A stretch of DNA of 64,000 bases, taken from the NCBI RefSeq assembly GCF_900106745.1, contig NZ_FNNV01000002.1, forward strand, positions 1 to 64,000. Reading direction: 5' to 3'. The notes beneath the pieces are model-generated. The model ran no database searches and was not told where the DNA came from. It worked only from the letters and a program-made list of their open reading frames with translations. Shown one piece after another: positions 50,683 to 59,991 of this stretch. Every line of letters begins with the position of its first letter. Position 1 is the stretch's first letter. The stretch is from Paenibacillus sp. CF384 (GTDB lineage: Bacteria > Bacillota > Bacilli > Paenibacillales > Paenibacillaceae). A program made the translations under genes and the position numbers.

Positions 50683-53127
50683 CTATTTACGCAATTCCGC
50701 TGCAAAAGATTGTTCCAATTTTGTTACAACCTCTGCATGGCGTTCCGTTACTTCTTCATCCGTCAACGTACGCTCTGCATGACGGTAAACGAGTGAAAGT
50801 GCGACGCTTTTCTTGTCCGCGCCCAGCTTCTCTCCGGTAAAGATATCGAAGATACGAACCGACTCCAAGAGCGCGCCGGCTGTCTCTTGAACAGCGTCGA
50901 TCAGCTTGCCTGCAGCCACATCGCGGCTGAGCACAACTGCGATATCACGTTCCATAGCCGGGTAACGAGGCAGTGCCTTATACACGATGTCAAAATCAGC
51001 AGCCGCATACAGCGGCGCCAGTTCGATTTCGAGTACATACGTGTCAGCCAGATCATGATCAATCTGTGTTGTTGGATGCAATTGACCCAGGTATCCAATG
51101 GTTTGCGCACCACGGTCGCCTTGGAATACAACCGCTGCCGTACGGCCTGGGTGCATATGCTCCGGTTGAGCTGCTTCATAACGGATAGAACCGCTTACGC
51201 CAAGCACTTCTACCAGCGTTTCGAGAATGCCTTTCAGATCGTAGAAATCAAAGGCTTCAGCTTTACGGTTCCATTCCGTTACATTCTTGTTGCCGGTAAG
51301 GAGAACGGCAAGTCGGTGTTTCTCATGAGGCAAACGAGAAAGTGCCTCTTCATCCGTATGGAAGACGCTGCCGATCTCGAAGATCGCGACATCGTCGTTT
51401 TTACGATTCCGGTTGTACGCGGCTGTTTCCAGCAATTGCGGAAGCAGGCTGGTACGCAATACGCTGCGGTCTTCGCTCATTGGAAGCGCCAATCGAACCG
51501 GGAACAAATCAGCTCCAGCCAGGGCTGGGAACAGCTTCGTCCGATCCGGGTGAGTGAAGGAGTAGCTAATCACTTCGTGAAGGCCTGCATCCGTTAGACG
51601 TTTGCGCAGCTCGCGGCGAATTGCCTGCGGCTTTGTCAAAGCACCCGGTGTCGCAGCGCCTTCGATTGCAGTCGTCGGGATATTGTCATAACCGAACAAA
51701 CGCGCAACCTCTTCGATCAAATCGACATCGCGCGTGATATCACCGCGTCTGGATGGAACACTTACAGTAAATACCCCATCAGTCGACAATTCAAACGGGA
51801 ATTGCAGACGGCCAAAAATCGTTTCGATTTCGAGCTTCGCAAGCTCTGTTCCGAGGTAACGGTTGATTTTGGCGATGGATACGCTGATTACCGCATCTTT
51901 CGGCTGCTCTGTCAGCTCTTCCACGATGCCTTCAAGCACGTGGCCGCTTGCATATTTCGCCATAAGCGAAGCAGCGCGATCAAGAGCCGGAATAACACGA
52001 GCCGGGTCAACGCCCTTCTCGAAACGTACGCTCGATTCCGAACGCAAGCCGACTTGACGCGACGTTTTGCGAATCGTACCGCCATCGAAGCGTGCCGACT
52101 CCAGCAAAATATTGACCGTCGAAGCCGTTACTTCCGAGCTTGCTCCGCCCATAACGCCTGCAAGCGCAAGCGGTTCTTGACCGTTCGAGATAACCAGCAT
52201 ATGCGGCTCAAGCTTGCGATCTTGACCATCAAGCGTAGTCAACACTTCACCTTCGTTTGCCATACGTACAACGATGCGTCCACCTTCGACTTTATCTGCG
52301 TCAAAAGCATGCAGCGGTTGACCGTATTCCAACATAACAAAGTTCGTAATATCCACTACGTTGCTGATTGGACGAATGCCAGCAGCCATCAGACGATTCT
52401 GCATCCACTGCGGTGACGGACCGATTTGTACGCCTTGAATATAACGCGCCGAGTAGTGCGAGCATTGCTCCTGCGCTTCGATGCGAACCGACACATGGGC
52501 AGAAGCTTGCTCCACCGCATCGTTTACACGGTTGTCCGGCAGCTTCACGCTGCGGCCTGTCAATGCACCGATTTCATAGGCAACGCCCAGCATGCTTAGG
52601 CAGTCAGAACGGTTTGGCGTCAAATCAAGCTCCAATACTTCATCTTCGATCGCGAGCACATCCAGAATAGATGCGCCGATCGGCGTACCTTCCGGCAGCA
52701 CGAGAATGCCTTCTTGCTGTTCTTTAGGCAGAAGCTTCTCGTTAAGACCAAGCTCCTTCGCGGAACAGATCATGCCCTGAGATTCCACCCCGCGCAGCTT
52801 AGCACGTTTAATGGCAAAATCCCCCGGCAGCACAGCGCCGATCGTCGCAACCGGAACCAGCTGACCTGCAGCTACGTTCTTCGCGCCGCACACGATTTGC
52901 AGCACTTCCGGGCCGCCTACGTCAAGCGTACAAACGCTTAGCTTGTCAGCATCGGGATGCTTCTCGCGTGTCAGTACGTGACCGACAACTACGCCTGTAA
53001 CCCCTTTGTTACGGGATTCGACGACATCGATTTCAATGCCTCCGCTTGTCATTAGCTCTGCCAGCTGGTCGCCGGTATAGCCGTTCAACTCGATATATTC
53101 GTTCAACCATTTATAAGATACGTTCAT
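50683..53127 (-). CDS. pheT: Phenylalanyl-tRNA synthetase beta subunit
   Basis: The 814-residue beta chain of the PheRS heterotetramer (alpha2-beta2). It has an N-terminal tRNA-binding/EMAP-like region (GVVVGHVLTREKHPDADKLSVC), the B3/B4 editing domain, B5 (LTPNRSDCLSMLGVAYEIGALTG), and the C-terminal anticodon-binding (ferredoxin-like) domain (ALPRYPAMERDIAVVLSRDV). The ATG at 53127 follows AAGGAGG at 11 bases. It begins 19 bases after the pheS stop, and both are controlled by the T-box upstream of pheS. Confidence 0.97.
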   Translation of the reverse strand: MNVSYKWLNEYIELNGYTGDQLAELMTSGGIEIDVVESRNKGVTGVVVGHVLTREKHPDADKLSVCTLDVGGPEVLQIVCGAKNVAAGQLVPVATIGAVLPGDFAIKRAKLRGVESQGMICSAKELGLNEKLLPKEQQEGILVLPEGTPIGASILDVLAIEDEVLELDLTPNRSDCLSMLGVAYEIGALTGRSVKLPDNRVNDAVEQASAHVSVRIEAQEQCSHYSARYIQGVQIGPSPQWMQNRLMAAGIRPISNVVDITNFVMLEYGQPLHAFDADKVEGGRIVVRMANEGEVLTTLDGQDRKLEPHMLVISNGQEPLALAGVMGGASSEVTASTVNILLESARFDGGTIRKTSRQVGLRSESSVRFEKGVDPARVIPALDRAASLMAKYASGHVLEGIVEELTEQPKDAVISVSIAKINRYLGTELAKLEIETIFGRLQFPFELSTDGVFTVSVPSRRGDITRDVDLIEEVARLFGYDNIPTTAIEGAATPGALTKPQAIRRELRKRLTDAGLHEVISYSFTHPDRTKLFPALAGADLFPVRLALPMSEDRSVLRTSLLPQLLETAAYNRNRKNDDVAIFEIGSVFHTDEEALSRLPHEKHRLAVLLTGNKNVTEWNRKAEAFDFYDLKGILETLVEVLGVSGSIRYEAAQPEHMHPGRTAAVVFQGDRGAQTIGYLGQLHPTTQIDHDLADTYVLEIELAPLYAAADFDIVYKALPRYPAMERDIAVVLSRDVAAGKLIDAVQETAGALLESVRIFDIFTGEKLGADKKSVALSLVYRHAERTLTDEEVTERHAEVVTKLEQSFAAELRK

Positions 53128-53146
53128 ATTAGTAGTCGCCTCCTTC

Positions 53147-54178
53147 TCACATTCGGACAAACTGGCTTAGGAAGCGCAGATCGTTCGTATAAAAATGACG
53201 GATGTCGTCAATGCCGTATTTCAGCAGCGCGATACGTTCTACGCCCATACCGAACGCGAAGCCGCTGACTTCATTCGGATCGTAGCCGCCCATCTCAAGC
53301 ACGCGCGGATGAACCATGCCGCAGCCCAGAATCTCGAGCCAGCCGGTTTGCTTACACATCCGGCAGCCATGGCCGCCGCACTGTACGCAGGTGACGTCAA
53401 CCTCAGCGCTTGGCTCCGTGAACGGGAAGAAGCTCGGACGAAGACGGATTTGGGCTTGTTTGCCGAACATCAGCTGTACGAATTGAAGCAAGGTGCCTTT
53501 GAGATCGCTCATGCGGATGTTTGGTCCGATGACAAGTCCTTCAATCTGATTGAACTGGAACGAATGCGTCGCATCGTCATCATCGCGGCGATAAACTTTA
53601 CCCGGGCAAATAACTTTAACCGGTTTGCCGTTCATGGCTTTCATTGTGCGAACCTGTACCGGCGAAGTGTGCGTACGCATGAGAATATCGTCCGTAACGT
53701 AGAACGAATCTTGCATATCGCGTGCAGGGTGATCCTTCGGCAGGTTCAGCGCTTCGAAGTTGTAATAGTCGGATTCGACCTCTGGTCCTTCAGCGATCGT
53801 GTAACCAAGACCGATGAACACGTCCTCGATTTCTTGCGCTACTTTATTCAAAGGATGTACGGCGCCTGCGGATTGTTTCTTGCCCGGCAGCGTGACGTCG
53901 ATCGTTTCCGCACGAAGACGGTTCTCCGTTTCCGCTTGCTGGAACGCCGCTTGCTTGGTTTCAATGACTTCTTCGATTGCGGCGCGTACTTCATTACCGA
54001 CTTGCCCGATAACCGGACGCTCTTCAGCACTCAGGGAACCCATGCCGCGGAGAATTTCGGTCAGCGCGCCTTTCTTCCCTAGGTACTTAACACGCAGATC
54101 ATTCAATTGCTGCGGACCGTCAACCTGCTGCAGCTCCTGCAGCGCCTCGACCCGCAATGCCTCCAAACGCTCTTTCAT
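53147..54178 (-). CDS. pheS: Phenylalanyl-tRNA synthetase alpha subunit
   Basis: The 343-residue catalytic subunit (Bacillus 344). It has the N-terminal coiled coil and the class II motifs: [20 protein letters not shown], the motif 2 Arg region [24 protein letters not shown], and the motif 3 [18 protein letters not shown]. The ATG at 54178 is chosen, giving the family length; GAAGGGG lies about 9 bases upstream. It is first in the pheST operon and follows a T-box leader, so it is induced by uncharged tRNA-Phe. Confidence 0.97.
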   Translation of the reverse strand: MKERLEALRVEALQELQQVDGPQQLNDLRVKYLGKKGALTEILRGMGSLSAEERPVIGQVGNEVRAAIEEVIETKQAAFQQAETENRLRAETIDVTLPGKKQSAGAVHPLNKVAQEIEDVFIGLGYTIAEGPEVESDYYNFEALNLPKDHPARDMQDSFYVTDDILMRTHTSPVQVRTMKAMNGKPVKVICPGKVYRRDDDDATHSFQFNQIEGLVIGPNIRMSDLKGTLLQFVQLMFGKQAQIRLRPSFFPFTEPSAEVDVTCVQCGGHGCRMCKQTGWLEILGCGMVHPRVLEMGGYDPNEVSGFAFGMGVERIALLKYGIDDIRHFYTNDLRFLSQFVRM

Positions 54179-54221
54179 TCCATCCAGCCCCTTCTTTAAC
54201 CAAATCACATTTCTGAAAACA

Positions 54222-54504
54222 AAAAAACGGCTCCTTCTCCCCGTAAGGGACGAAAGAACCGTGTTACCACCCTAATTCAAATTACCGCAGCCTACTGGTA
54301 GGCGAGGCAATTCCTCAAAGTCCGAATATCGGCCGGAACCCGGTACTCCCTACCTTGTGCGGCTCATGGCCGTACACCTTCAAGAGTCTGCTCGGAAGGG
54401 AACTTCGGCAGCCTGATTTCCCAAAGACGCTCTCAATCTACGGCGTCTTCTCCCTGTCAAGAAAGCACTGCGTACTCTTCTTCCTCATCGCGTTAACGTA
54501 TATA
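54222..54504 (-). ncRNA. T-box leader of pheST
   Basis: The T-box sequence AGGGTGGTAACACGG is followed by a large terminator hairpin (CGGTTCTTTC.TCCC / GGGGAGAAGGAGCCG) and seven U at about 54222-54262. Upstream are a Stem I-like region with GAGTA and AGAGAG elements. TTC codons occur near 54336 but the specifier loop could not be placed with certainty. Confidence 0.85.
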
Positions 54505-54510
54505 GAACCT

Positions 54511-54540
54511 ATTATACAAAGTTTACATACCCTTTCGCAA
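54511..54540 (-). promoter_or_regulatory. Promoter of the pheST operon
   Basis: -10 TATAAT (54511-54516), 18-base spacer, -35 TTGCGA (54535-54540), minus strand. The start site about 54504 agrees with the beginning of the T-box leader. Confidence 0.65.
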
Positions 54541-54640
54541 GGGCGGATTGCCCGCACTGGATTCTGCTTCTTTCACCGCGTCCCGAATGCTCGTAACCTA
54601 ACTATTCGCTCCAACTCTAACGTGGTTCAACGCCGCCATA

Positions 54641-54957
54641 GCCGAGAGTTCCATTAGCGACTCTCAGGGGCAAAACCGCCGGATTTCCGTGTCGAGAATT
54701 CGATATTCCGACTCTCAGTTACCAAACTAACTCGATTCTAGCCCCCGCTACAACTGAGAGTTCCATTTCCCGACTCTCAGTACCATATCCAACTGGTTTT
54801 CGTGCCGAGCGTTCGATTTTCCGTCTCTCAGTCACCTAACTAACTCGATTCTAGCGCCCGCTTCAGCTGAGAGTCCCTTTTCACGACTCTCAGTAGCATA
54901 TCCAACTGGTTTTCGTGCCGAGCGTTCGATTTTCCGTCTCTCAGTCACCTAACTAAC
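54641..54957. repeat. Tandem array A, about 112/113 bp period
   Basis: Three direct copies starting near 54644, 54756 and 54869. Each has a GAGAGT ... ACTCTCAG inverted repeat, a conserved AACTGGTTTTCGTGCCGAGC region (copies 2 and 3) and CTAACTAAC. Copies 2 and 3 are nearly identical from 54798 and 54911 on. No ORF is supported. Confidence 0.8.
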
Positions 54958-54984
54958 CTTTGCTCGCCAACGCTTATGTTGCTC

Positions 54985-55420
54985 CACTTGTACAGCGATA
55001 TATTCGCTTACAACTCCCAGAATAGGCGAGTTTACTCGGGTTTCGACGGTTGAGCTACTTCGTAAGCGGTATAGCCGCTTAAGTGCACCTATTCGACCAA
55101 TTTTCACAGCTATAAGCGACATATCCGCTCTCAGCTCCCAGTTATGGCGAGTTTACTTGAGTTTCGACGGTTGAGCTATTTCATAAGCGGTATAGCCGCT
55201 TAAGCGCACCTATTCGACCAATTTACACTGCTGTAAGCGATGTATTCGCTTACAGCTCCTAGAATAGGCGAGTTTACTCCAGTTTCGACGGTTGAGCTAC
55301 TTCGTAAGCGGTATAGCCGCTTACGCACATCTTTTCGACCATATTTTGTTGCTATAAGCGATATATTCGCTTACAGCTCCCAGAAAGGCGAGTTTACTCC
55401 GGTTTCGACGGATGAGCTAC
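54985..55420. repeat. Tandem array B, exact 121 bp period
   Basis: Three full and one partial copy, with the first palindrome starting at 54994, 55115, 55236 and 55357, always 121 bp apart. Each unit holds two hairpins with the same arms: TAAGCGA..TCGCTTA-like and TAAGCGG-N5-CCGCTTA, plus the shared block GGCGAGTTTACT and GTTTCGACGG. The last copy lacks the second hairpin. It directly follows array A. Confidence 0.85.
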
Positions 55421-55487
55421 CACGCACAAAAGGGCGGTCCCATCGGCCAATTGCATGCCGTCCGAGTCCGCCCCTCTACATTCCTTC

Positions 55488-56246
55488 TTATCGCTGTCTC
55501 TTACGCGAAACCGCAACGCCGAGCGCTGCTGCCGCCAGTGCTACGGCGACGATGGACAGCGTAAGGTTCACCGGATCGGAGCCGCTATCCGACTTGTCGG
55601 CCGCCGCAGTCTCTTGCGCGTCGGCCGCGCTGTTATCCGTTGTTACCGGCGTACCGACATCCGTCGACGACGCGTTTCCCGTACCCTCGGAGCCCGAAGA
55701 CGTTGCCGTATTCGGATCTGATCCTACGGAACCACCGCTGGTACCGCCGCCGTGTCCGTCACCTTCGCCGGATGCCGCCGTTACCGTCGTTACCGATGCC
55801 GGATAGTCCGCTCCGTCACCGCCGACCCACTCCACAACCGAGCTGTCGCTGTAGGTTTGATAGGCTTTCCAGATCAACTGCTTCGCATCCTCCGCCACTT
55901 TACCGGATACCCGGAATTCAGTGAATTCCGTTTGCGCCAAGCCATCGCCTTCGGCCGTCCATGTAATGGATGCAATTGCTTTGGTTTCAGCGTTTAGCTC
56001 AAGCTCGTATTTCCAACCTGCTTTCGGCTCAACGCGGCTTACCTTCACACCGTCGGGTACTTTCACTTTCACGACTTTGGTAGTCACGTTCTCTTTCTCG
56101 CTCGGAACGCGCACCGAGAAGACCTCATAGCTGTTCTGTGCTGCTTCCTTGGGCCAGACCGTTACGTGTGCGCTGGCAACGCCAGCAAAAAGGAACATCA
56201 CCATCAGCGTCATGCCCAGCACGGACCATTTCTTTAATTTTTTCAT
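55488..56246 (-). CDS. ycnI: YcnI-like copper-associated protein
   Basis: A 252-residue exported protein of the YcnI (DUF1775) family. The signal peptide ends ASA and the mature protein begins with His (HVTVWPKEAA), the His that binds copper in this family, with the conserved Trp in WTAEG. A Gly/Ser/Thr-rich linker (about 155-215) and a C-terminal membrane helix with RKRQR tail anchor it. In Bacillus ycnI, ycnJ and the regulator ycnK form one copper operon. Here it is last in an operon that contains a two-component system. Confidence 0.9.
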   Translation of the reverse strand: MKKLKKWSVLGMTLMVMFLFAGVASAHVTVWPKEAAQNSYEVFSVRVPSEKENVTTKVVKVKVPDGVKVSRVEPKAGWKYELELNAETKAIASITWTAEGDGLAQTEFTEFRVSGKVAEDAKQLIWKAYQTYSDSSVVEWVGGDGADYPASVTTVTAASGEGDGHGGGTSGGSVGSDPNTATSSGSEGTGNASSTDVGTPVTTDNSAADAQETAAADKSDSGSDPVNLTLSIVAVALAAAALGVAVSRKRQR

Positions 56247-56360
56247 TTTACACCCTCCTGCTCTCGTCTATATAGGAGCAGTATACCGCAACAACCTTTA
56301 TCCGCCATGACTCGTTCGAGCTATACGTATGTTACAAGTTTGTGTCTTGGCATGTCCGTG

Positions 56361-57086
56361 CTATTCCTTCGCAAGCCCTTTCTCCAGCGCATAGCGGGTG
56401 AGTTGAACCCGATTCTCCAGATGCAGCTTTTGCAAAATATGTTTCAAATGGTTCTTCACCGTATGCTCGGAGATTCCGAAACTTTCGGCAATTTGCCGAT
56501 TAGAGCCGCCATAAGCTACCCGTTCCAGCACCTCGCGTTCCCTCTGCGTCAAGGCGGTGTGTACGGCATCGGCATCTTGCTCCGTCACGCCGGCATTGTC
56601 GCTGCGCACGACCTCAGCGACAACCGCTTTCCCAGCTCCTGCCTGCCCCGCGCTACCCCCGTTAAACTCCTGCAGCATGCGAAAAGCAAGCTCCTTCGAC
56701 AACGGGGCCTCATCCACGGCAACAGCGCGCAAGTACTCGAGCCATGCCGATGGCGACAAGTTCTTCAGCAGATAGCCCTGCGCCCCCCGTTTGATCGCTT
56801 CGAACAGGTCGGAGATATCGTCCGATACGGTCACCATGATGATTTTGATGTGAGGATCGATCGTCTTAATGCGCTGCGTCGCTTCCATTCCGTTCATCAC
56901 CGGCATGTTGATGTCCATCAGCACCAGATCAGGCACAAGCGTTGCCGCAAGCATGACCGCCTGTTCGCCGTTTGACGCTTCTCCCACTATGGAGAAGGAT
57001 GCGTCGCCGCTGAGGATGTCCCGCATCCCCTCCCGTCCATGTGGATGGTCGTCGACAATCAGCACCGTTATTTGAGTTTCGCCCAT
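56361..57086 (-). CDS. NarL/LuxR-type response regulator
   Basis: A 241-residue response regulator. The receiver domain has the acidic pocket DDHP, the phosphorylated Asp in VLMDINMP, and later VTVSDD and KRGAQGYLLK. After a long linker (about 130-175, with Ala/Gly/Val) comes the LuxR-type helix-turn-helix (LTQREREVLERVAYGGSNRQIAESFGISEHTVKNHL). It starts one base after the stop of the histidine kinase gene, so they form a pair. It presumably regulates the ycnJ-ycnI operon in response to a signal sensed by the kinase. Confidence 0.93.
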   Translation of the reverse strand: MGETQITVLIVDDHPHGREGMRDILSGDASFSIVGEASNGEQAVMLAATLVPDLVLMDINMPVMNGMEATQRIKTIDPHIKIIMVTVSDDISDLFEAIKRGAQGYLLKNLSPSAWLEYLRAVAVDEAPLSKELAFRMLQEFNGGSAGQAGAGKAVVAEVVRSDNAGVTEQDADAVHTALTQREREVLERVAYGGSNRQIAESFGISEHTVKNHLKHILQKLHLENRVQLTRYALEKGLAKE

Positions 57087-57087
57087 A

Positions 57088-57978
57088 TCAGCGCTCCGCC
57101 TCCTTTATCACTTCAACGACAGTACCCTTTGTCGTCGGCAGCTCATCTTCCACATCTTGTGCATCTAATGACTCTGCTGCACCAGGCGACCGAACCCCAA
57201 ACTGCCAGCCCATCGCCTTGGCACGATCCTGCATCATCCGAATGCCGTATCGTCCCTTAGCCATAAGCTGGGCCGGCTCAGCGCCAATTCCATCATCCTC
57301 GATGGTACACCGAAATCCACTGCCGCCATCCGAATCGGGCCACGCATGCACGGCTAGGTATGAGGCATTCGCATGTTTACGCACATTCAGCATCGCCTCA
57401 CGAACGATTGCGAGCAGCTCGACCTTCTCCTTGCCGCTCAGTTTTCCTTCGGTAAGCTGCCAATCCAGCTCCACTGCGAGGCCGCCGCGCCGCAGCTCCT
57501 CTGCCATATCCCGAACCGCCTGCATCCATTGCACGTCGGTTCTCGAAGGCTCGCTGCGAAGCGAGGCAATCGACTGCCGCACATCTTCATAGACATGCCG
57601 CACCGTACGGCGGAGCTGCTGCGTCGTTTCCTTGACAGCTTCATCGTCCTTCGCCTGCTCCAGCTTATCCAGCTTCACGGACAACAGGAACAGCGACTGC
57701 GAGATGCCGTCATGCAGTTCCCGGGCAAGCTGCTCTCGTTCCATGAACGCTGCCTCCGCCGCTTTCGCCTGCTGCAACGAATCGTTAGTGGACTCCAGCA
57801 TGCGAAACAGCTTGATAAGAAGCGTCGCCGTTACGGTCATGACAATAACAGGCGCGAGCGCATTGCCAAGATCCATCGAAACATAGGGGAGCAGAAACGT
57901 ATGTCGCAAATATTCCCACAACGCTATCGTTAAAGTCGGCGTCCACAAAATGAACCATTTTATGCGGTTATATGTCAT
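57088..57978 (-). CDS. Sensor histidine kinase (HisKA_3 type)
   Basis: A 296-residue kinase. Two N-terminal membrane helices (about 10-55) with almost no extracellular loop are followed by the HisKA_3 dimerisation helix with ARELHDGISQSLF, where His is the phosphate acceptor, and an HATPase_c domain (IVREAMLNVRKHANA, DDGIGA, GRYGIRMMQDRA). The small sensor part suggests sensing within the membrane. It is encoded between ycnJ and its response regulator and is probably the sensor for this operon. Confidence 0.92.
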   Translation of the reverse strand: MTYNRIKWFILWTPTLTIALWEYLRHTFLLPYVSMDLGNALAPVIVMTVTATLLIKLFRMLESTNDSLQQAKAAEAAFMEREQLARELHDGISQSLFLLSVKLDKLEQAKDDEAVKETTQQLRRTVRHVYEDVRQSIASLRSEPSRTDVQWMQAVRDMAEELRRGGLAVELDWQLTEGKLSGKEKVELLAIVREAMLNVRKHANASYLAVHAWPDSDGGSGFRCTIEDDGIGAEPAQLMAKGRYGIRMMQDRAKAMGWQFGVRSPGAAESLDAQDVEDELPTTKGTVVEVIKEAER

Positions 57979-57998
57979 TTTGCCACCTGCCGCCTCTA

Positions 57999-59648
57999 TT
58001 AATAATTTCGGAACTCAACCTTCTGCACTTGCTCGTTATCGTCCTTATCCAACACGCGGATTTCAGCCTGCCAACGCCCTGCGAACGGTACGAACGGTCC
58101 CTCTGCTTTGTAAGCTGCCTTCACATAGCCGTCAAAGTTGGTGATTTCAGTATCTTCGAAAAGCTTGATCGGCACTTGAATCGGACCGAGCTCCTTCTGA
58201 TCCAGCGCATACAAGCGCATGGTCACGGATTTCGGAGCGCCTACCGCTTCAGGCAGCCACACCTTCACGATAAACTGGTTATCGCCCGGCTTGTTCGGCG
58301 TTACTCGAAGCGACAGATGCATGGTTTCGCCCATTTTGTGATAAACAACCGGCTCATTCGCCGGCAATGGACTTATATAGGTAAAGAGCGCTGCCGATAC
58401 AAGGATGAGGACCATCAGCGCAGCATCGATGCGAAGCAGCACGGTTGTCGGCAGATTGCCTCTGCGTATGCGCAGATGAAGAATACCGCCAACGACGAGG
58501 ACCAGCAGGACGAAACCTGTCTTAATCAGTAGAATCGTTCCCCATGCTGTGTAGAACAAATAGTGAAGAGAAGGCAAGAACAGCAACGTCATGCCTATGC
58601 CTGACAGGATAAGAAGGGCTAGCGACAGCAAGGCAGCCCTGGAGAATAATACGGCGAACCTGCCTGCTTCCTTGCGATCGGACTGCCAGAGCAAACCAAG
58701 CAGAATCAATCCGCCAACCCAGATGGCTGCAGCTGCCAGATGCACGAAATCAAACATGATTGACGCTGATTTCGGAGCAAATACCGCTGCATGACCGCTC
58801 CAGCTCTCAAGCGCAAGAATGAGCAGCGCCCAGATCGTCTTCAGAACGGCATGGAAACGGACGATAATAAATCCGAGCAGCACCAGCACCAGCAGCGCAA
58901 TCCATTCACGCCCGATGTTCGTCTGCAAAAAGAGCTTGCTGTATTCATCCCGTGGATAACCGGTCAATATCTCGCGTGCATGGACGAAAATATACACAAG
59001 AGAGCCAACAAGCAGTGTCCGCAAGGCAATCTGTTCCCATTTTCGCTGGATGTCCGGAAGCAGTTTGCCGCGTCCCCGGGTCAGTAATGGCCACAGCATT
59101 AGTCCTGCAGCCCACAGCAGCGCCCCATAATAAACGATGCGGGCAGCGTAAATGATAAATTGTCCTGTTGTCAGTTGGGTAGTAGCGCTGTGTCCCTCGT
59201 GACCTAGCTCCTTATGGGGATCAAATGTGGCCGCATCCACGCCTTCCTGAGGATTTCCTACAATAAAGACGTAAGATCCGCTAACCGGGTGGCCGTCCTC
59301 AGAAATGATTGAATAAGACACGGTGTACACGCCTTCGCCAAGCGAAGGAAGCGGCAGGATCAACGAACGATGATCTTTGCTGGCTTGCGCGGTTGCGCTC
59401 GTAACGGGTCGAGATTTGGAATCAAGTACTTCTATGGAGCCGACCTTCGCCTCGATGGATTCGTTAAAACTCAGCTCGACCGATTGCGGGCTTTGCTCGT
59501 ATTTGACGTTAGCTTCCGGTTCGGAGCGTTCAAGCTCGGCGTGCGCGGATGCCAACCCAGGGATGCTGATCAGTACGAGGCACATCCAGATGCACAAGAC
59601 TACGGCTTGTATGGCGGAATGGGATTTATATCGAATGCGACGGTTCAT
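57999..59648 (-). CDS. ycnJ: CopC-CopD fusion copper protein, YcnJ type
   Basis: A 549-residue protein. The signal peptide is followed by a CopC domain whose mature N-terminus begins HAELERSEP, with a further His in SEDGHPVSG; the His residues bind Cu(II). A linker with HEGHSATT leads to a CopD domain of eight or so membrane helices (about 165-430), and the C-terminal about 120 residues form an extracytoplasmic domain. B. subtilis YcnJ has the same architecture and is needed in copper limitation. The ATG at 59648 has no ribosome site at normal distance; a 12-codon ORF with a good site overlaps it (see 59626-59664). It is first in the operon ycnJ - kinase - regulator - ycnI. Confidence 0.9.
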   Translation of the reverse strand: MNRRIRYKSHSAIQAVVLCIWMCLVLISIPGLASAHAELERSEPEANVKYEQSPQSVELSFNESIEAKVGSIEVLDSKSRPVTSATAQASKDHRSLILPLPSLGEGVYTVSYSIISEDGHPVSGSYVFIVGNPQEGVDAATFDPHKELGHEGHSATTQLTTGQFIIYAARIVYYGALLWAAGLMLWPLLTRGRGKLLPDIQRKWEQIALRTLLVGSLVYIFVHAREILTGYPRDEYSKLFLQTNIGREWIALLVLVLLGFIIVRFHAVLKTIWALLILALESWSGHAAVFAPKSASIMFDFVHLAAAAIWVGGLILLGLLWQSDRKEAGRFAVLFSRAALLSLALLILSGIGMTLLFLPSLHYLFYTAWGTILLIKTGFVLLVLVVGGILHLRIRRGNLPTTVLLRIDAALMVLILVSAALFTYISPLPANEPVVYHKMGETMHLSLRVTPNKPGDNQFIVKVWLPEAVGAPKSVTMRLYALDQKELGPIQVPIKLFEDTEITNFDGYVKAAYKAEGPFVPFAGRWQAEIRVLDKDDNEQVQKVEFRNY

Positions 59649-59664
59649 GATGTTGTGTAGTCAC
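59626..59664 (-). CDS. Short His-rich ORF overlapping ycnJ
   Basis: A 12-codon ORF (GTG start, MTTQHHEPSHSI, then TAA) with AAGGAG 5-6 bases upstream of its start. It begins 16 bases before ycnJ and runs 23 bases into it in another frame. Three His of 12 residues are reminiscent of metal leader peptides, and ycnJ itself lacks a good ribosome site, so translational coupling is plausible. No proof of translation is available. Confidence 0.4.
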   Translation of the reverse strand: MTTQHHEPSHSI

Positions 59665-59991
59665 GTCCTCTCCTTATAATCGATCAATAAACTCAGAATA
59701 AGTGTACTAAAGCTGATGGTCGAACACCAACGATAAATCCAAACGTTGTTTGAACATCTTTCACGGCAAGAAGCAGCTCTCCTTTATCCCTATTATTGTC
59801 ACCACACGACTACTAGAGTTAGTGCTATAATTAGTTTCCGCAATTGATATAGTACTCACTTTTTTATATTAGATACGTTTATAGAACTAGCTGTCCCGAT
59901 CGATTACAAATGCCGCAGCTGTACGTTTTCATGGGCTTTTCACCCCCTCAAAACAGGTGTAACGGTATGGTCTGATGTCGAATAGTATAAC

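Noticed and set aside
54641-55420. CRISPR array
   Set aside because: The whole unit of 112-121 bp is repeated; there are no short identical repeats with unique spacers, and no cas genes are present.
55240-55806. Plus-strand ORF of 188 codons in the tandem array region
   Set aside because: It runs through the 121-bp repeats and then antisense to ycnI; there is no ribosome site.
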